From positions 62,001 to 126,000 of the forward strand of contig NZ_UAVD01000025.1 of the NCBI RefSeq assembly GCF_900460065.1: a DNA stretch of 64,000 nucleotides. The letters are read 5' to 3'. Each line of letters begins with the position of its first letter. Position 1 is the first letter of the stretch. This DNA is from Streptomyces griseus (GTDB lineage: Bacteria; Actinomycetota; Actinomycetes; Streptomycetales; Streptomycetaceae). Under the pieces are notes generated by a model that saw only the letters and a program-made list of their open reading frames with translations, did not search any database and had not been told where the DNA came from. Shown here one piece after another: positions 9,922-17,675 of the stretch. The position numbers and the translations under genes were made by a program.

Positions 9922-11352
9922 TCACCCCAGCAGACCGCCGAAGCGGACCGCCGACGGCTTGACGCCCAGGGTCGACTCGCCGAAGGAGACGCTGCCCTTC
10001 GCGACCGGGCCCGTACGGCTGCCCTTGAGGAGCCAGACGCCGCCCTGGTCGGTGTTCTCCCCGGGGGCGGCCACCGCGAGCGTGGCCCGAACCCCCTTGG
10101 CCGGGGCCACCACGTGGACCTCGCCGCCGAACGCGTCGCCCGGCTCGTCGACTCCGGGGACGTTCGCCGTCGACTGGCCGATCACCTTCGTGCCGGCGCC
10201 CGTGATGCCGGTGGCGCGGCCCTTGAAGACCAGGACCCCGCCGGCGTCCTCGGCCGCGCCCACGTCCTCGCCCGGCAGGCCCACGACGACCTCGCCGTAG
10301 CCGTCGCCGTCCAGGTCCCCCACCGCCGCGCTCGCGCCCATGGCGTCGCCCTTCTCGTCGGCGCCCGGCACGCCCGCGGTGGCCTGGGTGATCCACTTCG
10401 GCTTCACCGCGGTGTTCTGGCCCTTGGGTCCGCCGAGGACGACCGCCACGGCGCCGCCCTTGCTCGGGAAGTCCAGGTCGCTGTCCATGCCGGTGGGCTG
10501 CCGGGTGAAGACCAGGTCGGGGTAGGCGTCGCCGTTGACCGAACCGACCGTCATGGAGGAGTGCGTGAGGGAGGTTCCCGGCGCGGTGACGATGGGGGTG
10601 CGGGTGAACCCCGTCCCCGTCGACAGGTACAGCGACCGGCCACCGCAGTCCGGCTCGTCGTTGCAGCCGGTGCTCACCAGCAGGTCGTCCTTGCCGTCGT
10701 TGTTGATGTCCACGGCCTGCACGCCCTCGAAGACGATGGCGCCGTTGTCGACGGTGAGCGCCGTGCGGGTGCCGCCGACGGAACCGTCCGCGCCGATGTT
10801 CTCGTCCAGCACCACCTTTCCGTCCCACTCGGCGTGGTCGATGCCGGCCGCGTCGATCCGGCCGTCGCCGTCGAAGTCTCCCAGCGCGTACCCCTGGCCC
10901 TGATACGCGACGGCCCGGGTGCCGAGGCCGCCCTTGCCGCCGAACAGGATGATCCGCGGGCCCTTGCCGGCCGAGACCAGCAGGTCGGTGTAGCCGTCCC
11001 GGTCGATGTCGGCCGGGGTACCCGTGCCGAAGCGGGCGTTCGCGGCGGCCGTGCCGGGAACCCCGGAGGTGTTCTGGTGGATCACCCGGTGCCGGGCCGG
11101 GCTGACGCCCTGCGCGTCGCCCGGGTAGACCACCAGGTACCCGGCCTTCTTGAGGCCGGACGCGGTTCCGTCCGGCACCGAGGCGTACATGTCCTCGTAG
11201 CCGTCCCCGTTGAAGTCGACCTGCTGACGCGCGGCGGAGACCGGCGCGGCGGCGGTCGCCGTACCCGAGAGGGCCGGTACGGCCGCGGCCGTGGCCGCGA
11301 GCGTCACGACGATCGCGGAAGCGGTACGGAGCCGGAGCCGAGAAGTCTTCAT
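9922..11352 (-). CDS. Secreted FG-GAP / integrin-like beta-propeller protein
   Basis: A 476-residue exported protein. The N-terminus MKTSRLRLRTASAIVVTLAA is a Sec signal peptide ending near ATAAA. The body has at least six FG-GAP/VCBS units with Ca2+-binding loops of the DxDGDGxxD type (DFNGDGYEDM, DIDRDGYTDLL, DFDGDGRID, DINNDGKDDLL, VNGDAYPDL, DLDGDGYGEV), predicting a calcium-stabilised propeller. A Cys pair (TGCNDEPDCGG) could form an extracellular disulphide. There is no catalytic domain, so binding or scaffolding is more likely than enzymatic activity. The gene is divergent from the methyltransferase gene across a 178-bp promoter region. Confidence 0.92.
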   Translation of the reverse strand: MKTSRLRLRTASAIVVTLAATAAAVPALSGTATAAAPVSAARQQVDFNGDGYEDMYASVPDGTASGLKKAGYLVVYPGDAQGVSPARHRVIHQNTSGVPGTAAANARFGTGTPADIDRDGYTDLLVSAGKGPRIILFGGKGGLGTRAVAYQGQGYALGDFDGDGRIDAAGIDHAEWDGKVVLDENIGADGSVGGTRTALTVDNGAIVFEGVQAVDINNDGKDDLLVSTGCNDEPDCGGRSLYLSTGTGFTRTPIVTAPGTSLTHSSMTVGSVNGDAYPDLVFTRQPTGMDSDLDFPSKGGAVAVVLGGPKGQNTAVKPKWITQATAGVPGADEKGDAMGASAAVGDLDGDGYGEVVVGLPGEDVGAAEDAGGVLVFKGRATGITGAGTKVIGQSTANVPGVDEPGDAFGGEVHVVAPAKGVRATLAVAAPGENTDQGGVWLLKGSRTGPVAKGSVSFGESTLGVKPSAVRFGGLLG

Positions 11353-11474
11353 CGTTGTTCATCCCCCTGATGTGCCTGCGTGCTCACTGGTGAGGAAGAC
11401 CATCCGTACGGCGAATGGTTGTGCGCTCCGGGGCCCGTGCCCTTGCGTACGAGGGCGGCTCCGTCGCCATCTTC

Positions 11475-11523
11475 TTGCGCTTGCGGCAAGATCGCATGCA
11501 TATGGCGCAAGTCCCCGTACGCT
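11475..11523 (+). promoter_or_regulatory. Inverted repeat and leaderless promoter of the His-tailed methyltransferase
   Basis: TTGCGC at 11475-11480 is mirrored by GCGCAA at 11505-11510, and a second TTGCGGCAAG motif lies between them. TACGCT at 11518-11523 sits 8 bases before the ATG, as expected for a leaderless transcript. The inverted repeat therefore covers the expected -35 region and may be an operator. Confidence 0.4.
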
Positions 11524-11530
11524 CGATTCC

Positions 11531-12415
11531 ATGGCTCACGGACACCAGCACCAGCACCAGCACCAGCACCAGCACGAACATGCGGCACACGCCCGCGGCT
11601 CCGACGCGACGCCGAACGGTCTCCCCGAGATCCTCGATCTCGACGCCGCCCTCTTCGCACCCCACCTGACCGCGCTCACCGGGCGTATCGCCTGCCTGGC
11701 CGGTGACGACGTCCGGAGCGTCGTCGACCTCGGCTCGGGCACCGGGACCGGCACGTTCGCCCTGCTGGAGCGGTTCCCGACCGCCCGGGTGACCGCCGTC
11801 GACAGCTCCCCCGAGATGCTGGAGCGGCTCGCCTCGGCGGCCCGGGACCGGGGGCTCGGCGACCGCGTGCGCACGCTGGAGGCCGATGCCGGTGCGGGGC
11901 TGCCCGGGGTCGCCGACGCCGACCTCGTCTGGGCGTCGGCGTCCCTGCACCACCTGGACGACCCCGCCACCGCCCTGGCCGGCATCCGCGCCGCGCTGCG
12001 CCCCGGCGGCCTGCTGGCCGTCGCGGAGGTGGACGGGATGCCGACCTTCCTGCCCGAGGACGGGGAGCCGGGCGCCCTGGAGCGGCGCTGCCGGGAGGCC
12101 CTCGACGGCCTGCACGCCGAGCGGTTGCCGCATCGGGGGGCCGACTGGGGTTCGCTGCTGACGGCCGCCGGCTTCTCCGTCGAGCAGGAACGCGCCGAGC
12201 CGTGGGAGCTGCGCGCCCCGCTTCCCGAGGGAGCCGGCCGGTACGCCTACCTCGTCTTCGAGCGTGTCCGCGACAGCCTGGTCGGGCGCATCTCGCCGGA
12301 GGACCTGGCCGCGCTCGACCGGCTCGTCGACGGCGGGCCCGAGGACGTGCGCCACCGGGACGACCTGGTCGTGCGGTCGATGCGCGAGACGTGGATGGCC
12401 CGCCGCCCCGTCTGA
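11531..12415 (+). CDS. Class I SAM-dependent methyltransferase with His-rich N-terminal tail
   Basis: A 294-residue soluble methyltransferase. Motif I is VVDLGSGTGTGT, the acidic motif is VTAVDSSPEML, and the later motifs are WASASLHHLDDP and LRPGGLLAVAEVDG. The N-terminus MAHGHQHQHQHQHQHEHAAH alternates Gln/Gly with His, giving about ten His in the first 25 residues; it is encoded by an iterated CAGCAC unit. Such tails often bind Ni2+/Zn2+ and could make the enzyme metal-responsive, or the tract could simply have expanded by slippage. The acceptor substrate is unknown. The gene ends in a hairpin shared with the convergent acetyltransferase gene. Confidence 0.9.
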   Translation: MAHGHQHQHQHQHQHEHAAHARGSDATPNGLPEILDLDAALFAPHLTALTGRIACLAGDDVRSVVDLGSGTGTGTFALLERFPTARVTAVDSSPEMLERLASAARDRGLGDRVRTLEADAGAGLPGVADADLVWASASLHHLDDPATALAGIRAALRPGGLLAVAEVDGMPTFLPEDGEPGALERRCREALDGLHAERLPHRGADWGSLLTAAGFSVEQERAEPWELRAPLPEGAGRYAYLVFERVRDSLVGRISPEDLAALDRLVDGGPEDVRHRDDLVVRSMRETWMARRPV

Positions 12416-12456
12416 CGCCGGGGCCGGTGCGGGCGGGCCGGTCCGGCGTCAGACGG
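12408..12456. terminator. Bidirectional hairpin spanning both stop codons
   Basis: Arms CCGTCTGACGCCGG (12408-12421) and CCGGCGTCAGACGG (12443-12456) are perfectly complementary, with further CCGG pairing inside. Each arm includes the stop codon of one of the two convergent genes. Confidence 0.7.
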
Positions 12457-13375
12457 CGCGCAGCTCCCATCCCCGGGCGGTCCGCGTGACCTCGCGGAAG
12501 CCGTGGCGGCGCAGGGCGTCGATCTCGTCGCGTTCCTCGGGGCAGGCGCAGGTGAGGAGCCGGTCGATCCCGCAGAGGGTCAGCCAGTCCCGGGCCCGGG
12601 CGAGCAGCCGGGCGAGGATCTCGTCCGCCCCCTCCGGAGCATCGGCGTCCAGCTCGACATCGGCCAGCTCCGCCAACCCGCCGCCCCGCCCGACCCGTTC
12701 GGGACGGTCGAGCGTGGTGTCCAGCTCCAGGTGCCCGAGCACGCGGTCACCGGCGAGGGCGGTGAAGCGGGTGCCGAGGGGGCCGAGCGTGCGCAGCAGG
12801 GCCGGGCTCTCCCGGCCGGCCCGTTCACCGGGCTCGGGAAGGTCGCTCACCTCGGCGAGCAGCAGCACCTCCGTGGCGCCCGTGTGCACGAACCCCGCCC
12901 GCTCCAGCGCTGAGCGGACGTGCGGCCAGGCAGCGGGGACGCCGTACACCCCCGGGCAGGGAAGTGCCCCGTCGGCGTGGACGCTGCGAGCCCGCCACCG
13001 GGTGGCGGTCGCCAGGCACGCGGCGAGCAGGCGGTCCGCCGCCTCCGAGGAGACGGGGTCGCCGCCGGGGTGGTGCACGAACCAGGGGACGGCGACGGCT
13101 CCCCGGTAGTCGGGGCCGACGTCCGGCTCGTCGCGGTAGCGGTGCAGATGGGCCGCCGCGACGACACGGCCGCGGTGCTCGGTCACGAGCGTGAGGCGCT
13201 CCGCGACCCACGGATCGACGACGTACTCGTCGGGCCGCGCCTCAAGGCTGCTCAGGACGGTGTTGACCGAGGTACTGACGCCGGGAAGCACCGCGGCGGC
13301 ATGGCGGTTCACCAGGTCGGTCAGCTGGTGGCGGTCACTGCGGCGGAAGGTGCGCACGGCAGGGGAGAAGGACAT
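12449..13375 (-). CDS. GNAT-like acetyltransferase
   Basis: A 308-residue protein with two GNAT-like halves. The N-terminal half has VRTFRRSDRHQLTDLVNRH, followed by LTLVTEHRGRVVAAAHLHRY, which resembles the central strands of the fold. The C-terminal half has LARARDWLTLCGIDRLLTCA and DALRRHGFREVTR, the usual end of an acetyltransferase domain. A clear acetyl-CoA R/QxxGxG/A loop is not visible, so activity is uncertain. The start is ATG 13375 with AGAGGA upstream. It is convergent with the methyltransferase gene and their terminators coincide. Confidence 0.8.
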   Translation of the reverse strand: MSFSPAVRTFRRSDRHQLTDLVNRHAAAVLPGVSTSVNTVLSSLEARPDEYVVDPWVAERLTLVTEHRGRVVAAAHLHRYRDEPDVGPDYRGAVAVPWFVHHPGGDPVSSEAADRLLAACLATATRWRARSVHADGALPCPGVYGVPAAWPHVRSALERAGFVHTGATEVLLLAEVSDLPEPGERAGRESPALLRTLGPLGTRFTALAGDRVLGHLELDTTLDRPERVGRGGGLAELADVELDADAPEGADEILARLLARARDWLTLCGIDRLLTCACPEERDEIDALRRHGFREVTRTARGWELRAV

Positions 13376-13853
13376 GGCGATCCTCTGGAGAGAAGTGAGG
13401 GGAGACCGCCATGCGATGCGGCACACCGCGACGCTAACAGATGCGGGGAAGGGCGTCCGGCCCGGACGGTGCGACGGCTTCCACCGCTTCCAGGGGGTGG
13501 TGCGCTCCGGTCACGTGGTGGCCTCGACGACGGCGCCCGCCGAGACCGCCGCCACGGTCCGCATCACGGCGGCGTTCACCGCTTCCGCGCCCCAACTGCT
13601 CCGCTCCAGTCTCGTCGCGCACGATCGTGTCCCACCGTCGGCGTCGGACGTACCCGGTCCTCCCACCCGAGCCTGCCGCGCGGAGAGCGGCCGGGGCGGT
13701 GCGGGCTGTCACCACTGTTCATGACAGACGTCATGAACGGTCCGGCGGCCGTCGTGCGTCCCCGATGAGTTTCCCCGCCCGTCCCGGTCCTACTGGTGAA
13801 CGGCAGCGGCGGAAGCCCTCGCATCGCGAGCTCCTGAACAGGCGGTATCCACG
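13376..13853. other. 478-bp stretch without a convincing gene
   Basis: Open frames exist on both strands but show no start with a ribosome site and no recognisable domain. On the minus strand a short run (AVNAAVMRTVAAVSAGAVVEATT then stop, about 13520-13590) looks protein-like and might be a remnant of a decayed gene. A strong palindrome at 13717-13738 is described separately. Confidence 0.45.
13717..13738. promoter_or_regulatory. Perfect 9-bp inverted repeat, probable operator
   Basis: GTTCATGAC, a 4-base spacer, then GTCATGAAC: a perfect dyad with the dimensions of a TetR-type operator, about 115 bp upstream of the DUF1905 gene. The arms are AT-richer than their surroundings. No TetR gene is adjacent, so a distant regulator or a lost neighbour would have to bind it. 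Confidence 0.55.
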
Positions 13854-14147
13854 ATGGACCACAAGACGAACGGCACGTTGGACAAGCGGTTCACCGCGAC
13901 CCTGCGGAAGAGTCCGGAGAAGGGCGGCTGGACCTATGTCGTGTGGCCCGAGTCGGCCGCGTTCTTCGGCACCCGCGGTCTGGTGAAGGTCCGGGGCACC
14001 ATCGACGGCCATCCCTTCCGCAGTTCGTTCATGGCCCTGGGCGACGGCACGCACAAGCTGCCGGTGAAGGCGGACGTGCGCAAGGCGATCGGCAAGGAGG
14101 AGGGGGACCGTGTGACCGTCGTCCTGGAGGAGCGGGTGGACACGTGA
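13854..14147 (+). CDS. DUF1905 domain protein
   Basis: A 97-residue single-domain protein of the DUF1905 family: a small beta-barrel with [62 protein letters not shown] and a C-terminal strand VTVVLEERV. The length matches the stand-alone form of the family. The biochemical role is not known; in other bacteria the domain is often fused to or encoded near a YdeI-like (OmdA) domain, which is absent here. ATG 13854 has a GGCGG just upstream. The GlxA-type regulator gene converges on it about 65 bp downstream. Confidence 0.88.
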   Translation: MDHKTNGTLDKRFTATLRKSPEKGGWTYVVWPESAAFFGTRGLVKVRGTIDGHPFRSSFMALGDGTHKLPVKADVRKAIGKEEGDRVTVVLEERVDT

Positions 14148-14211
14148 CGTCCAGGTGCCGCTCCGTCCGCCGCCTGCCGTCCGGCCCCGGGACCAGCGCC
14201 TGGACGGCGGA

Positions 14212-15147
14212 TCACGGCACCCTGAACTCTCGCCGGTAGGCGCCCGGCGTCGTCCCGGTCCGGTCGCGGAAGCGACGGCGCAGGTTGACCGAGGAGCCGA
14301 AGCCCACACGCATCGCGATCGCCTCGACCGGCAGATCCGTCTCCTCCAGCAGAGTCCGCGCCGCGGCCACTCTCCGGGAAAGCAGCCACGCCCCCGGACT
14401 CATGCCGAACCACTGGGCGGAACGCCGGGCCAGGGTGCGGGGTGAGACACCGAGGTGGGCGGCGAGGTCGTCCACCGACAGGGCCGCCCCGAGGCGTTCG
14501 TCGACCCACGGGAGCAGTCCGTCGAGGGCGTCCCCGGGTGCTGGGGGCGGCGCGTGCCGCGCCTGGCCGACCTCGCGATGGGGCGGCAGCACCATGTGCC
14601 GCGCGAGGAGGGCCGCGTACGCGGCCCCGTGGTCGTTCCGGACCAGATGCAGACACAGGTCGAACCCCGCTCCCGCGCCGGCGCTGGTGGCGACGTCACC
14701 GTGGTCCACGAAGAGTCTGTCCGGCTCCACGCGCACGTGGGGGAACTCACGTCGCAACTGCTCGGCCCGCGCCCAGTGCGTGGTGGCCGAGCGGCCGTCC
14801 AGCAGTCCGGTGCGGGCCAACGCGAACACCCCGGAGCAGATCGTGACCAGCCGAGCCCCACGCGCATGCGCACGCAACAGCGCCCGGCGTACGGGGTCGG
14901 ACAGCGGCTCCTCCACCGGCAGCCAACCGGGGATGATCACGCTGTCCGCGGTGTCGAGCGCCGACAGGTCCTGCGAGACGGTCATCGCGTACCCGCCCGT
15001 GGTCGGCACCGGGCCGGGCGTCTCCGTGCACACCCCGAACGTGTAGTGCTGCGGCATCTCCGGTCGCTCCGTACCGAACGCCTCGATGGCGCAGCCGAGT
15101 TCGAACGTCGACTGCACCGGTCGCACCAGAGCCACCACGCGATGCAT
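14212..15147 (-). CDS. GlxA-type AraC regulator (DJ-1/PfpI + HTH)
   Basis: A 311-residue transcription factor. The N-terminal DJ-1/PfpI-like domain (residues 1-185) keeps the nucleophile-elbow-like segment ARLVTICSGVFALARTGLLDGR and the LFVDHGDVATSAGAGAGFDLCLHLV block. The C-terminal AraC domain has two HTHs (LSVDDLAAHLGVSPRTLARR and LPVEAIAMRVGFGSSVNLRRRFRDRTGTTPGAYRREF). It is the same architecture as AdpA further along the window, but more divergent and without a TTA codon. It is divergent from a cupin gene 72 bp away, which is its most likely target. Confidence 0.93.
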   Translation of the reverse strand: MHRVVALVRPVQSTFELGCAIEAFGTERPEMPQHYTFGVCTETPGPVPTTGGYAMTVSQDLSALDTADSVIIPGWLPVEEPLSDPVRRALLRAHARGARLVTICSGVFALARTGLLDGRSATTHWARAEQLRREFPHVRVEPDRLFVDHGDVATSAGAGAGFDLCLHLVRNDHGAAYAALLARHMVLPPHREVGQARHAPPPAPGDALDGLLPWVDERLGAALSVDDLAAHLGVSPRTLARRSAQWFGMSPGAWLLSRRVAAARTLLEETDLPVEAIAMRVGFGSSVNLRRRFRDRTGTTPGAYRREFRVP

Positions 15148-15219
15148 GGCACGAAAGTACCCCAGGCTGTCCTCGCGGGCTCTGTCTCGTCGCGATCCGC
15201 GCACGGCACTGTTGCGGGC

Positions 15220-15573
15220 ATGCACCCACGCCTTGCCATGCGCCCCGAGATCCTCGCCCAGGAGGGCTACACCTCCGTCTCCGTCGACGCCTCCCCGGTC
15301 CGTGAGCTGTTTCCCGGGATCCGGCTCCGTCCCCTGTGGCAGGGACCGACCGGAGCACACGCCAACGTGCTGGAGATGGAGGCGGGCTCCACCTGGCCGC
15401 ACCGCGATGTCCACGAACCCGGCCCGGAGGAGGTCTTCGTGGTCGCCGGAACCTTCAACGACGGAGCACGCGACTACGCTCCCGGCACCTTCCTGCACGC
15501 TCCCGCCGGGTCGTGGCACGTGCCCTCCACCAGCACGGGCTGCACACTGTTCCTCTTCTACCCTGAGGGCTAG
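15220..15573 (+). CDS. Cupin-domain protein (ChrR-type)
   Basis: A 117-residue cupin. The metal-site motif 1 appears as WPHRDVHEPGPEEVFVVAGTFND (two His and Glu as metal ligands) and motif 2 as GTFLHAPAGSWHVPS with a further His. This resembles the C-terminal cupin of the ChrR anti-sigma factor and small stand-alone relatives that handle reactive carbonyl or oxygen species. ATG 15220 or ATG 15238 may be the start; neither has a strong ribosome site. It is divergent from the GlxA-type regulator, and its stop codon lies in the arm of a long perfect hairpin. Confidence 0.85.
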   Translation: MHPRLAMRPEILAQEGYTSVSVDASPVRELFPGIRLRPLWQGPTGAHANVLEMEAGSTWPHRDVHEPGPEEVFVVAGTFNDGARDYAPGTFLHAPAGSWHVPSTSTGCTLFLFYPEG

Positions 15574-15618
15574 GTGTATTGATCACGAGCGTTGTCAACG
15601 CTCGTGATCAATACACCT
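15572..15618. terminator. Perfect 23-bp inverted repeat with one-base centre
   Basis: The left arm starts AGGTGTATTGATCACGAG and the right arm ends CTCGTGATCAATACACCT; all 23 pairs match around a single T at 15595. It begins in the cupin stop codon and ends about 50 bp before the esterase start. It is unusually AT-rich for this genome. A 1-base centre suits a DNA-level operator or a recombination/insertion remnant better than an RNA hairpin, but it could also end cupin transcription. Confidence 0.6.
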
Positions 15619-15669
15619 GGCGGCCTGCGCACCGAGGCCGGGGCGGGGACGACGGATGAGGAGCGACAC

Positions 15670-16587
15670 GTGCGATTCGCGCTGGAAGCACTGCTGGCCG
15701 ATGTGCCGGACGAGCAGGTGGCCGAGGCCCGCGCCTTCTACCGGTCGAGGGTGGCGGGCCGCGGGCCCGGCTCGTTCGAGGAGCTGAAGGAGGCCCGCGC
15801 GCGGAAGCCCGAGCCCCGTGCCGCCGTTCCCCCGGCCCTCGAAGAGACGGTCGAGGCCGCCGGGGCACGCGTCCCGGTCAGGATCTTCCTCCCTTCCAGC
15901 GGCCCGCCCCGGGCCGTCTACCTGGGCATCCACGGCGGCGGCTTCTACATGGGCTCGGCAGCGCAGGGCGACGAGCGCCACCGCGAACTCGCGGACGCGC
16001 TCCGGATCGCCGTCGTCGGGGTCGACTACCGGCTCGCGCCCGAGCACCCGTGGCCCGCCGCTCCGGACGACTGCGAAGCGGCGGCCCGGTGGCTCGTCGA
16101 CGAGGCCGAGGCCCGTTTCGGGACCGCCCGGCTCGTGATCGGCGGGAGCTCGGCCGGGGCCACCCTCGCCCTGGCGACCCTGCTCCGGCTGCGGGACCGG
16201 GGCGTCGTCGACCGGTTCGCCGGGGCCGCGCTCCGCTTCGGCACGTGGGACCTGAGCGCGCGGACGCCGGCCGGCCGTCTCATCGCCGACGAGTACTTCC
16301 TCCAGGCGTACGCGGGCCACGTGGCCGACCGCACCCTTCCCGACATCTCACCCCTCTACGCCGACCTGAGCGGTCTTCCTCCGGCGCTGCTGGTCGTGGG
16401 CAGCGAGGACGTGCTGCTGGAGGACAACCTGACGCTGGCGGGCCGGTTGTCGGCGGCCGGGAACGATGTGGAACTGCGCGTCTATCCCGCGTCTCCCCAC
16501 GGCTTCACCGGCCACCCCACGGCCTTGGCCGCGACGGCGCTCGACGGTGTCAACTCCTGGCTGCACGACAGGATCAGTCGCCCCTGA
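15670..16587 (+). CDS. Alpha/beta hydrolase, hormone-sensitive-lipase type esterase
   Basis: A 305-residue carboxylesterase of the HSL group. The oxyanion motif is IHGGGFYMGS, the nucleophile elbow is IGGSSAG, the acid is in VVGSEDVLLEDN and the catalytic His in ASPHGFTGHP. I chose GTG 15670, which has GAGGAG seven bases upstream. The longer frame from TTG 15592 would start inside the perfect palindrome and lacks a ribosome site. Its 3' end overlaps the convergent acetyltransferase gene by 14 bp. Substrate unknown. Confidence 0.9.
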   Translation: MRFALEALLADVPDEQVAEARAFYRSRVAGRGPGSFEELKEARARKPEPRAAVPPALEETVEAAGARVPVRIFLPSSGPPRAVYLGIHGGGFYMGSAAQGDERHRELADALRIAVVGVDYRLAPEHPWPAAPDDCEAAARWLVDEAEARFGTARLVIGGSSAGATLALATLLRLRDRGVVDRFAGAALRFGTWDLSARTPAGRLIADEYFLQAYAGHVADRTLPDISPLYADLSGLPPALLVVGSEDVLLEDNLTLAGRLSAAGNDVELRVYPASPHGFTGHPTALAATALDGVNSWLHDRISRP

Positions 16588-17164
16588 CCCGGGCGTGCAG
16601 ATGCATATCGTGACGCCCGTCGTCGTGCACGGCCGCGTTGCGCCTGGTGCCCTCCAGCCGGTAGCCGGCCTTCGCGGCGACCCTGCACGAGGCGTGGTTG
16701 CGCGTCGAGTGGTCCAGCTCCAGGCGGTGGAAGCCGATGTCCTCCAGGGCCCACGCGCTGAGCACCGCGAGCGCCCGGGAGGCGACCCCCGCGCCGCGTG
16801 CGGCCGGGAGCACCCAGTACGCGGCGTTGGCCACGCCGTCGGCGAAGTCCACTCCGCGCAACGCCATCCGGCCGAGCACCTCGCCCCCGTCGCGGGCGAC
16901 GGCCCAGTGGCAGCCCTTCTCCCGCTCCCAGTCCTGCCGGTACCCCTCGAACCACTCCCGGACCTCGGCCTCGGTCGACGGCCGGTGCGTGTGCCAGCGA
17001 CGGGTCTCCTCGTCCTGGTACGCGGAGAGGAACGCCGCCGCGTCGGCCCGTTCCCAGGGGCGCAGCACCAGACCACCGCCGCCCGGGGCCGGGAGTACGG
17101 GTTGCGGGGCGCGGGCGAGGCAGCCGGGGGCCATGGCGGGCGGTGTCGACAGGACGCGGGTCAT
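16574..17164 (-). CDS. RimJ/RimL-type GNAT acetyltransferase
   Basis: A 196-residue acetyltransferase of the type that modifies N-terminal or side-chain amines. It has LVLRPWERADAAAFLSAYQDEETRRW at the start of the domain, the acetyl-CoA loop VLPAARGAGVASRALAVLSAWALEDIGFHRLELDHSTRNHASCRVAAKAGYRLEG and a final R/D strand. All family motifs are intact. The start could be ATG 17164 or ATG 17134 (MAPGCLARAP). It is a lone gene between a convergent esterase gene and a same-strand hypothetical; the target protein or metabolite is unknown. Confidence 0.9.
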   Translation of the reverse strand: MTRVLSTPPAMAPGCLARAPQPVLPAPGGGGLVLRPWERADAAAFLSAYQDEETRRWHTHRPSTEAEVREWFEGYRQDWEREKGCHWAVARDGGEVLGRMALRGVDFADGVANAAYWVLPAARGAGVASRALAVLSAWALEDIGFHRLELDHSTRNHASCRVAAKAGYRLEGTRRNAAVHDDGRHDMHLHARVRGD

Positions 17165-17188
17165 GGCCCCATCGTCACCCGTGCCCCC

Positions 17189-17545
17189 TCACGGCCGCAG
17201 CCGGACCAGCCCCGGACCCGACGGGTGTCCGGGCTCGAAGTCATCGGGAATCCCGAGCCGCAGACCACGGCTCCTCGCGACCCGGTGGACGTCCCGCAGG
17301 GAGTAGGTCAGGGCGGCGGCGACGTGGCGGAGCTGGACGGTGGTGGAGGTGTCGTCCGCGACCATGTCGTCGGCGTGGTCGAGGAGTTCGTACGCCATGC
17401 CGAGCTGCAGGGCCTCGACCTTGTCTGCCTCGCGCGAGACCTTGCCGTGGCCGTCGCCGATGACGTAGCAGGGCCTGCCTTCCGTACCGGCCCACGGAAG
17501 CAGGCGGGCGGCGTTCGGGGGCTGTTCGTTGATGGGGGCGTCCAT
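17189..17545 (-). CDS. Small hypothetical protein divergent from the WhiJ-like regulator
   Basis: A 118-residue soluble protein, mostly helical, with a conserved-looking core (RPCYVIGDGHGKVSREADKVEALQLGMAYELLDHADDMV, then TVQLRHVAAALTYSLRDVHRVARSRGLRLGIPDDF). No domain recognised. ATG 17545 is preferred over the in-frame GTG 17599, since the extra residues look non-homologous. It shares a promoter region with the regulator/DUF397 pair, and such neighbours of WhiJ-like systems in Streptomyces are often partners of the regulator. That is inference. Confidence 0.75.
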   Translation of the reverse strand: MDAPINEQPPNAARLLPWAGTEGRPCYVIGDGHGKVSREADKVEALQLGMAYELLDHADDMVADDTSTTVQLRHVAAALTYSLRDVHRVARSRGLRLGIPDDFEPGHPSGPGLVRLRP

Positions 17546-17675
17546 GGGGGCGTCAACTCCGTGAGGTGAGGGTGGGTCCTTCGCTGCGTAGCGATCCACT
17601 CACAGCGTGCGATCGGCGCGGCTAGGCTCGCCAGGGGTCTGGAGTGACACCACGCTCGTCACACGGGAGTCGGCT

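Noticed and set aside
11540..11575. CAGCAC iterations as a CRISPR-like or microsatellite locus
   Set aside because: The unit is six bases, in frame and coding for the His-rich tail; no spacers.
13434..13715. Leftward 93-aa frame in the gap before DUF1905
   Set aside because: Basic, low-complexity product, no ribosome site, no domain; kept only as a possible remnant in the gap description.
15592..15669. TTG 15592 as start of the esterase
   Set aside because: It would begin inside the perfect palindrome without a ribosome site; GTG 15670 has GAGGAG and fits the family length.
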